DNA from: Granulicella aggregans
GTDB taxonomy: Bacteria > Acidobacteriota > Terriglobia > Terriglobales > Acidobacteriaceae
NCBI RefSeq assembly: GCF_014203275.1
Contig: NZ_JACHIP010000006.1
Location: 62,001 to 126,000 of the forward strand
DNA length: 64,000 bases
Reading direction: 5' to 3'
A program made the position numbers and the translations under genes. Under the pieces are notes generated by a model, which worked only from the letters and a program-made list of their open reading frames with translations, ran no database searches and was not told where the DNA came from. Positions 58,299-64,000 of the stretch are shown here, one piece after another. The stretch's first letter is position 1; each line of letters begins with the position of its first letter.

Positions 58299-59966
58299 CT
58301 ACGGAAGCGTGCCACCGACATACGAGTTGCCACCATTCTTCTGCCCTGCGATCCGGATCACAAAGACTACGTCCTCGCCCGGCTTCAACGCTGAGACGAT
58401 CGCCTTGTAGCTGGCTTCGTCCGTCACCGGCTTCTTGTTGATGGCAACGATCACCGCACCCTTTTCGAGGTTGATGTCGTCGGCAAACGAGTCAGGCCGA
58501 ACGCTGGTCACAATCACGCCCTTTACTCCGCCCAGCTTGCTTGAAATCGCCGGGGGAATTGAGGAGACTGTGATGCCCAGCTTGCCCTGACCGGCGTCGG
58601 ACTCTGTCGGGGCCGCGCTGTCATCCGTGTCCTGCGCCCCGGCCGAGAAGATCTTGCTGCGGTCGGTGATAGCTACCGTTGCTGTTGCCTTGCTTCCCGC
58701 ACGGAGATAGCCAAGCTGCACGGTCGACCCGATCTTGCGGGCCGAGATGTCCGCCACCAGGTCGTCGCCATCTTTGATGGGGCGACCATCGATCGATACG
58801 ATCACGTCGTCCGGCTTTAGCCCCGCCTTCGCTGCCGCAGCGTTCGGATCGACCGAAGCGATCATCACGCCACCGTTCGAGAAGCCGTACATGCGGGTCA
58901 CCGCGGAGGAGACATTCGGCTGGAAGCTGATGCCGATCGATCCGCGCGTCACCTTGTGGTCAGGTCCGATGAGCATGTTGTAGACGCCGATGATGGTGTT
59001 CGAAGGCATCGCAAATCCTACACCTTCGCTACCTGCGGACTGGGTGTAGATCGCCGTGTTCATGCCGATCACCGCGCCGGTCATATCGACGAGCGGGCCG
59101 CCGGAGTTGCCCGGGTTGATCGCCGCGTCGGTCTGGATGAAGCGCTGAAACTGGCTCTGCTGTCCGCCTTCAATCGTGCGGTTCTTGGCCGAAACGATGC
59201 CCGCTGTTACCGTCTTCGCCAGAGCAAACGGGCTGCCTACCGCGAGGACCCAGTCGCCTACCTGTGCGCCGTCGGAGTTGCCGAGCTTGATCGTCGGCAG
59301 TGGCTCGGGCGCATCGATCTTGATGACCGCGATGTCGGTGTCCTTGTCGACGCCGATCAGCTTCGCCGGACGGCCATTGTCGCCGGGACCACCATCAGGA
59401 TCGGTCGACAGCTTTACGTAGATCTTGTCGGCCTTGTCCACTACGTGGTTGTTCGTGATGATGTATCCGCGCGAGTCCACGATGAAGCCTGAACCAAGAG
59501 CGCGACGCGATCCGCCGTCTGCGCCATCGCCACCATCATCTCCGCCCTGGCCACCCTGGCCGCCGAAGAAGTGGTTGAAGAAGTCCTGCATGTTGTCGTT
59601 CGGGCTCTGCGAATCATCGCCGCCGTCGCCGTTCGGAGGTACGGTGAGCGGTCCACGCTGCAGACCGCGCTTGCCCTTCTTGGCTGCTGCGGGCTTGGCC
59701 AGCTCTTCCGTGTTGATGTTCACGACCGCCGGGCCTACCGCTTTCGCGATCTTCGAGAAGCCGTTCGACAGGATCACCGGGTCGGGCACAGTCAGGGGAC
59801 GGGCGTCGGAGGAGTCGACAGCCTGCTCCTTGCCGCTTACTCCGTGGGTAAGCACTGATCCTGCAAGGATGCCTACGGAGAGAGTTCCAAGCAGAACAAA
59901 CGTCGTGCCAAGGCGATGGCCGCGTACGCGTTCCACCAGTCCGGTCTTTTGTGTCGAAGTTTCCAT
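58299..59966 (-). CDS. htrA: DegP/HtrA-type periplasmic serine protease
   Basis: A product of 555 residues. One N-terminal membrane helix (LGTTFVLLGTLSVGILAGSV) anchors it in the periplasm. Catalytic His (YIITNNHVVDKA), Asp (KDTDIAVIKID) and Ser (NPGNSGGPLVD) are intact, then two PDZ domains (about residues 330-430 and 465-550). A Gly/Asp-rich loop (GGQGGQGGDDGGDGADG) precedes the His. It degrades or refolds damaged envelope proteins. METSTQ at 59966 is preferred; ATG 59984 is possible. Confidence 0.9.
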   Translation of the reverse strand: METSTQKTGLVERVRGHRLGTTFVLLGTLSVGILAGSVLTHGVSGKEQAVDSSDARPLTVPDPVILSNGFSKIAKAVGPAVVNINTEELAKPAAAKKGKRGLQRGPLTVPPNGDGGDDSQSPNDNMQDFFNHFFGGQGGQGGDDGGDGADGGSRRALGSGFIVDSRGYIITNNHVVDKADKIYVKLSTDPDGGPGDNGRPAKLIGVDKDTDIAVIKIDAPEPLPTIKLGNSDGAQVGDWVLAVGSPFALAKTVTAGIVSAKNRTIEGGQQSQFQRFIQTDAAINPGNSGGPLVDMTGAVIGMNTAIYTQSAGSEGVGFAMPSNTIIGVYNMLIGPDHKVTRGSIGISFQPNVSSAVTRMYGFSNGGVMIASVDPNAAAAKAGLKPDDVIVSIDGRPIKDGDDLVADISARKIGSTVQLGYLRAGSKATATVAITDRSKIFSAGAQDTDDSAAPTESDAGQGKLGITVSSIPPAISSKLGGVKGVIVTSVRPDSFADDINLEKGAVIVAINKKPVTDEASYKAIVSALKPGEDVVFVIRIAGQKNGGNSYVGGTLP

Positions 59967-60033
59967 TATCGAGTCTGACCTCATTTCGTTCTGTTCAGGT
60001 TCGCGCGGCACAGCGTGGCTATGCCAAATTCCA

Positions 60034-60039
60034 AGTATA
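60034..60039 (-). promoter_or_regulatory. -10 box TATACT upstream of htrA
   Basis: TATACT read on the minus strand, placing the transcript start near 60027 and leaving a leader of about 60 bases. No good -35 or sigma-E-type GAACTT was recognised. Confidence 0.4.
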
Positions 60040-60160
60040 GTCGCGGATTTGCGGGGAAAAGGTCACTCCGCCATTAGACGCCATCTGCGCCGCAAAAGTG
60101 ACGGCAACTTGCTCTCGTATTTTGCCCCAGAGAACTTACAGCGATTCCAATGAAGCCTGC

Positions 60161-61303
60161 CTAACTTTGGGCCAATTGGGTGGCGAAGGCGTCCAGCGAC
60201 AGATTGCGCAGCAGGTTGCGGCGCATTCCGGACTGCACCTGGTCGAGGCCTCGGCTCGCTTGCTCAATCCAGCGGAACGAGAGGGCCGCGGCGAGACGCT
60301 CCAGCTCCGGCCGAAGATCCGTGTTGCGCACCAGTTCGGGAGTTCCCGCGCTCAGCAGCAGCAAGTCTTCCAGCAGCAACGAGAGCGAACGCAACAGCGC
60401 GGCCGTCTTCTGCTGTCCTTCAGCACCAGCGCGATAGGTCTCGGTCATGCGGAAGAGTGCCGTGTGGTCCGGGTCTGCGCTGCCAGAGCTGCTCGCTGCG
60501 GCGTTGCGGATGAAGATCAACGCGTCTGCACGCGCCGCTGTGTACGCAGTGAGATCGAAGCCCAGCGCCTTGCCCGCCGCTCCCTGCGCCAGTCTCGCGA
60601 CCAGCAGACGTTGCGCCGGTTGAATCTCTGGACGCCGATCAGCCAGCAGCATCTCGATCTCCTCCACCGGCAACGCGCCCAGCCGCACCGTTCCGCAGCG
60701 CGAGCGGATCGTTGGCAGCAGTTCTCCCGGATTCTCCGCGAGGATGATGATGTGAACGGTATCTGGCGGCTCCTCCAGAACTTTCAGCAGCGAGTTCGCC
60801 GCCTCCTTCATGAAGTTGGCGGCAGTGAGGATAAAGATCTTTCGCGGAGCTTCGCTCGGCAGATAGTGCGACCGCTGGATCAGCGTCCGAACCTGCCCCA
60901 GCTTGATGAGAAGCTGCGGTGGATCAGGCGGAATGATCAGCACATCAGGATGAGGCTGCACCAGGACGCGAGTCTCTTTCTTGTCGGTCTCGCGCAGCTC
61001 TTCGCGAGCAGCGACCGCCGCTTCGACCTGCTCTTCAAGATTTGCTGCCGAGGCGATGCGCGTGCAGTTCGTGCAGACTCCGCAGAAGCTCGCCAGCGAT
61101 TGGCCGTTCGACCAGAGATCGCGTGGCTGTCGCTCGCACTCCACCGCCATCGTCAGCATCAGGGCGAGCGTGTACTTGCCCGCGCCGCTTGGCCCCGAAA
61201 GGATCAGCGAGTGCGGAAGACGCCCGGCCGCGATGGCTGTGCGCAGGTGTTCTACAGCAAGCGAGTTGCCAAGAAAGTCGTTGAATGTTGCAGGCAGGGC
61301 CAC
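60161..61303 (-). CDS. holB: DNA polymerase III delta-prime subunit
   Basis: A product of 380 residues from GTG 61303. HSLILSGPSGAGKYTLALML is the Walker A, zinc Cys are in FCGVCTNCTR and an upstream Cys (AVECERQ), and NSLLKVLEEPPDTVHIIILA with PTIRSRCGTVRL is the sensor-1/SRC region of clamp-loader subunits. SRC is retained, giving the arginine finger. A TACCCT box seven bases before the GTG suggests a leaderless start. The C-terminal collar is long and helical. Confidence 0.88.
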   Translation of the reverse strand: MALPATFNDFLGNSLAVEHLRTAIAAGRLPHSLILSGPSGAGKYTLALMLTMAVECERQPRDLWSNGQSLASFCGVCTNCTRIASAANLEEQVEAAVAAREELRETDKKETRVLVQPHPDVLIIPPDPPQLLIKLGQVRTLIQRSHYLPSEAPRKIFILTAANFMKEAANSLLKVLEEPPDTVHIIILAENPGELLPTIRSRCGTVRLGALPVEEIEMLLADRRPEIQPAQRLLVARLAQGAAGKALGFDLTAYTAARADALIFIRNAAASSSGSADPDHTALFRMTETYRAGAEGQQKTAALLRSLSLLLEDLLLLSAGTPELVRNTDLRPELERLAAALSFRWIEQASRGLDQVQSGMRRNLLRNLSLDAFATQLAQS

Positions 61304-61305
61304 AT

Positions 61306-61332
61306 CCTCAAGGGTACCGCAAACCCTTGAGG
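61306..61332. promoter_or_regulatory. 10-base-arm dyad over the holB -10 box
   Basis: CCTCAAGGGT (61306-61315) and ACCCTTGAGG (61323-61332) flank ACCGCAA. On the minus strand the -10 box TACCCT (61316-61311) is within it and GTG 61303 is two bases beyond. It could be an operator or the terminator hairpin of the gene upstream (61355-61624). Confidence 0.5.
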
Positions 61333-61354
61333 AACCGTTCAGTGGGCCCTTAGG

Positions 61355-61624
61355 CTATTCGCCGGGGAGGAAGGCTTCGCGGCTGATCAGCATCTGCCAG
61401 TCCATATCGGAACGGCGACGCTTTGGGCCGTCTTCGAAGGTGATCTCATTCGCACGACGCTCAGGAAATGCAAAGGCGCAGATGTGATCGTGCTCCTGGA
61501 CACTGGCCGAAAGCTTGGGCTCGTCAAACTCGTTGCGGGAGATCGTCTTGAAGCAGGCGAGGCACATCGTATCGTCCGAGCCATCCTGCTTTCTTCTATG
61601 GGGGAAGCGCGTTTTATTTTTCAT
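61355..61624 (-). CDS. small CxxC protein, conserved acidobacterial type
   Basis: A product of 89 residues, cytosolic, starting MKNKTRFPHRRKQDGSDDTM. The motif HRRKxDGSxDxMCLACFKTI with CxxC, followed by about 20 residues and EHDHICAF (His, Cys), suggests a zinc-binding knuckle with Cys, Cys, His and Cys. I recognise the HRRxxDGxxDxxCxxC pattern as common in acidobacterial hypotheticals. The gene is 51 bases upstream of holB on the same strand. Function unknown. Confidence 0.7.
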   Translation of the reverse strand: MKNKTRFPHRRKQDGSDDTMCLACFKTISRNEFDEPKLSASVQEHDHICAFAFPERRANEITFEDGPKRRRSDMDWQMLISREAFLPGE

Positions 61625-61712
61625 GGGATATCACCGTTGGATACCGTAACCGGTGCTATACGTTGCCTCAATCCAACCTTGGTGTCATGTGGAAATGCTT
61701 CAAAAAGAGCGG

Positions 61713-62546
61713 CTAGAGCCGATAGACACTCTTTGCGGTCTCGCCAAGAATCATCTCTTGATGCCGCACTTTGAAGCTGCTCATCCAACCGCGAAGAGTC
61801 TCCCACCAACGCGAGTATCCGCTCGCGAGCAGACACACAGGCCAGTCCGACCCGGCCATGAGTCGTTCGGGGCCGAAGGCGGCAAGCGCTGCATCGAGAT
61901 AGGGCCGCAGGCTTTCTAAAGTCCATGCCTCCCAATCACCTTCAGTAACCAGCCCGGAGAGCTTGCAGAAAACGTTCGGCTGGGCGGCGAGGGCGAAGAG
62001 ATTCGTGCGCCAAGGCTCGATCTCTGCTGCGGTGATCTTCGGCTTGGCGAGGTGGTCAAGCACAAACGTCTGCCGAGGATGAAGCGCGACGAAACGCGCC
62101 GCCTGCGGCAGATGACGCTCGTGGATCAGGATGTCGTAGACCAGTCCCGTGCCGAGCAGAGATGCGATGCCGAGGTTGAAGTCCTCACGAAGGATGAAGT
62201 CGTCGTCCGGTTCGTCCTGGATGACATGACGTAGTCCCTTCAACTTTGCGGTGTCGCCAAGCTCGGAGAGCTGGGACGGCAGATCTCCTTGAACGATGGG
62301 CAGCCAGCCGACCACACCACGGATGGCGAGACTCTGCGCGGCGAGATCAAGCAGCCAGCGAGTCTCCTCGACGCTTTGACGGGCCTGAACGGCCACAGCG
62401 CCGTCCACCTGCGCCGCGGCCATCTCGCGCTCGAGGTCTTCGGGCAGGAAGTCGCGCTTCAACTGCTGCATCTGAGGCCCGATCCAGCCATAGTCTTCGC
62501 TGGTGTAACGCCAGAGATGTTGGTGCGAGTCGATGGTCTCTGCCAT
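61713..62546 (-). CDS. amidohydrolase-2 family (L-fuconolactonase-like) TIM-barrel hydrolase
   Basis: A product of 277 residues. TIDSHQHLWRYTSEDYGWIG is the HxH opening with the W typical of lactonases; FVLDHLAKPKI and FCKLSGLVTEGD, then ERLMAGSDWPVCLLASGYS (final Asp) match COG3618 sugar-lactone hydrolases. It probably opens an aldonolactone. ATG 62546 follows AGGAGG at 12 bases; ATG 62567 is an alternative. No sugar cluster adjoins it. Confidence 0.85.
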   Translation of the reverse strand: MAETIDSHQHLWRYTSEDYGWIGPQMQQLKRDFLPEDLEREMAAAQVDGAVAVQARQSVEETRWLLDLAAQSLAIRGVVGWLPIVQGDLPSQLSELGDTAKLKGLRHVIQDEPDDDFILREDFNLGIASLLGTGLVYDILIHERHLPQAARFVALHPRQTFVLDHLAKPKITAAEIEPWRTNLFALAAQPNVFCKLSGLVTEGDWEAWTLESLRPYLDAALAAFGPERLMAGSDWPVCLLASGYSRWWETLRGWMSSFKVRHQEMILGETAKSVYRL

Positions 62547-62594
62547 GTTGCGGATGGCCTCCTGCATTCTTCTGAAACGCGAATGCGATTCCGC

Positions 62595-62622
62595 TTGCAC
62601 AATGCCGTTGCGGGTGTATTAT
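62595..62622 (+). promoter_or_regulatory. sigma-70-type promoter
   Basis: TTGCAC (62595-62600), a 16-base spacer and TATTAT (62617-62622), pointing toward the small ORF at 62762. A leader of about 130 bases would precede it, with no other gene in between. Confidence 0.55.
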
Positions 62623-62761
62623 TCGCTCCAGTTAGTTCCTGTTCCATTTTGGCACCCTGTTCGTCCTTCCTCTCCTCGCCCCAAACACAATTGAAAGAAA
62701 AGTTGTCCCTGTAATCCGGGCTGTGCGCAACAGAGCTTCACGCGACGCGAAGGAGTTACAC

Positions 62762-62854
62762 ATGTCCTACTTAAGACCGCCCTTGGCGGCCCTTTTCAAT
62801 GCCTGCCTGAAGTACGTCAAACTGGGTAAAAACGCTCAAGGTACCGAGCGATGA
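62762..62854 (+). CDS. 30-residue ORF coupled to the edge lipoprotein gene
   Basis: ATG 62762 has a near-perfect ribosome site (GAAGGAG, six to seven bases upstream). The product MSYLRPPLAALFNACLKYVK followed by ten polar residues is short, with one hydrophobic face. Its TGA overlaps the ATG at 62851 (ATGA), so it may drive translation of the next gene as a leader peptide, or be a small protein in its own right. A weak CCGCC/GGCGG stem with CCCTTTT lies inside it (62776-62795). Confidence 0.5.
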   Translation: MSYLRPPLAALFNACLKYVKLGKNAQGTER

Positions 62855-64000
62855 AGCGCCTGATTGCGACACCCCGGCGACGAATCGCCACGACGGCACT
62901 GATGCTTGCTTCGTTTCTGGAGATCTGCGGATGCAACCCGGTGCGGACGTGCGAGCAGTTACGGCTCACGCGACTCTCCGCGATTCCCCTGCCGACCCTC
63001 CTCCAACAGTGCGCGGAGTGCCTTTCGTCGCAGGAGATTGCGACCCTTCGGCAGGCTGCCGACGGCTCCATCGAGCGAGGAATTGCAGCCGTCATCGCGA
63101 CGGACGAGACGTTGGAGGAAGCTCTACTGCAACTACGCGGTCCATCGTTCGACTCGGGTGGAGACGCGAGCACGGACACCTGGACCGGCCCCGGCGTCCG
63201 TTCCGCAGCGTTGGATGGCGCTGCGTCAACTCAAGGCGGAGGACCGATTGCGTGGCCAATATCGAAGTCGGTGCTCCTGATCTACGACCGCGCTCCGGGG
63301 ACTGGAGAAGTTCCGCGCCGCATCGGAACCGGCTTCGTCTTGACCGTTGCGGATCCACGCCATCGACAGGCCGTGAGATTTCTGGTGACGGCCCGGCATG
63401 TTGTCGATCCGCAATGGGCGAGTTGCGGGAAAGAGAATCCGGGCACCATTTCCGTCCGCTTCAATCGCTGGACTGGAGGTGTGGGCTACGAAACGATCGC
63501 ACTCCAGAAGCGGGGACTGTCATCGATCGTGACCTCCTCCGATGAGCTCACCGATCTGGCGCTGATTCCTCTGACGCGTGAAACAGCTCCCCACATTGGG
63601 AGCTACCAGTTGAATGAGACCGCCTTTGATTCATTGCCAACGATCCTCGAGTTAAGTTCAATTCATCCCGATCAAAGGATCGTGACGGCGGGCATCTCGT
63701 CTCCTAAGATGAGCGGCCAGATGGACTTCCCCATCTCCGATCCTGGCGTCCTTGCAGCGGCCACCTCCAGGGTTCCCGTCAAGGTCAAGTGCTCGCCGGC
63801 ATCCCGGGCGGTTCCGATTGAGCTATGGCTGATCGATGCCAGCATTCCGGAACATGTGAGCGGAGCCCCGGTCTATGCCGAACTGGCGCGGGGACATCAT
63901 GGAGAGACCCAACCGATGCTGGTCGGAATTCAATCTGCCGTATGGCCGGGTAAGGGGGTTGCAGGTATGACTCCGGTGACCGCGCTGACGGACCTGGTGC
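62851..64000 (+). CDS. trypsin-like serine protease-fold lipoprotein (partial, runs off the edge)
   Basis: An open frame of 383 codons from ATG 62851 to the end of the window. MKRLIATPRRRIATTALMLA leads to a possible lipobox (ICGC, Cys28). After a 110-residue spacer, RRIGTGFVLTVADPR and FLVTARHVVD give the first strand and catalytic His of a chymotrypsin-like fold, SSDELTDLALIPL the Asp, and PEHVSGAPVYAELA the Ser (SGAP in place of GGP). Activity is plausible but the Ser loop is unusual. The end, SAVWPGKGVAGMTPVTALTD, is not yet a stop. Likely exposed in the periplasm. Confidence 0.65.
   Translation, partial: MKRLIATPRRRIATTALMLASFLEICGCNPVRTCEQLRLTRLSAIPLPTLLQQCAECLSSQEIATLRQAADGSIERGIAAVIATDETLEEALLQLRGPSFDSGGDASTDTWTGPGVRSAALDGAASTQGGGPIAWPISKSVLLIYDRAPGTGEVPRRIGTGFVLTVADPRHRQAVRFLVTARHVVDPQWASCGKENPGTISVRFNRWTGGVGYETIALQKRGLSSIVTSSDELTDLALIPLTRETAPHIGSYQLNETAFDSLPTILELSSIHPDQRIVTAGISSPKMSGQMDFPISDPGVLAAATSRVPVKVKCSPASRAVPIELWLIDASIPEHVSGAPVYAELARGHHGETQPMLVGIQSAVWPGKGVAGMTPVTALTDLV

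Noticed and set aside
1-64000. CRISPR arrays, tRNA, rRNA, insertion sequences, prophage
   Set aside because: No regularly spaced repeats, tRNA-like folds with CCA context, transposase or phage structural genes were recognised by eye on either strand; a tRNAscan or Rfam search would be decisive.

Overview
The window reads as a stretch of chromosomal, GC-rich (about 60 percent) DNA from a Gram-negative acidobacterium, most likely class Terriglobia (Granulicella, Edaphobacter or Terriglobus type). This is inferred from the gene set: lpxD, lptE and TolC/porin-like genes show an outer membrane; glycan-degrading enzymes, a tannase-family esterase, YyaL-type DUF255, tandem secreted helical proteins and a small HRRKxDG/CxxC protein are typical of soil acidobacteria. 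No rRNA, tRNA, CRISPR array, phage or transposase was seen. Gene density is high, genes lie on both strands, and most transcription units are short.

Layout. 1-7.8 kb: start of a 2-oxoacid dehydrogenase E1 gene, a JmjC/cupin-like protein, two tandem secreted helical proteins, an MscS channel, a DUF255 protein and a TolC-like factor. 8-14 kb: an orphan secreted protein with a phage-tail-like C-terminus, truA, an M20 peptidase and a secreted amidohydrolase. 14-26 kb: an outer-membrane porin, a GlcNAc-release pair (GH20 hexosaminidase, nagA), a divergent SDR/HxlR pair, a GH43 enzyme, an AlkD-like protein, a methyltransferase and an acyltransferase. 26-33.7 kb: an Hsp70-like protein, lptE-holA, secG, a metallo-hydrolase, an aminotransferase, a HAD hydrolase and a RibBA-like protein. 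34-41 kb: a tannase-family esterase, a MASE1-GGDEF protein, recQ, a thioesterase and a glycosyltransferase. 41-46 kb: pdxS and pdxT (pyridoxal phosphate synthase) separated by a second JmjC/cupin-like gene and a Tat-exported phosphoesterase. 46-50 kb: a haem-copper oxidase operon (coxB-coxA-coxC plus a small CxxC membrane protein). 50-64 kb: an FMN reductase, a CCA/poly(A)-polymerase with a histone-H1-like tail, a conserved hypothetical gene, lpxD, a response regulator, a lipoprotein, tmk-P450, htrA, holB, a small CxxC protein, an amidohydrolase, and at the right edge a tiny ORF translationally coupled to a trypsin-like lipoprotein.

The most general signal is regulatory. Many genes have a TANNNT box ending 6-9 bases before the start codon (ATG or GTG) and no Shine-Dalgarno sequence, which predicts leaderless mRNAs. 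Using this rule moves several starts to the base predicted by the promoter. Other points worth attention are the histone-like tail on the CCA enzyme, the loss of the D-channel aspartate in CoxA, the degenerate GTP cyclohydrolase II half of RibBA, an insertion in PdxS, and a GGDEF gene whose first membrane helix lies upstream of any standard start codon. No single new multi-gene system stands out clearly. All functions are inferred from motifs read by eye; no database search was run.
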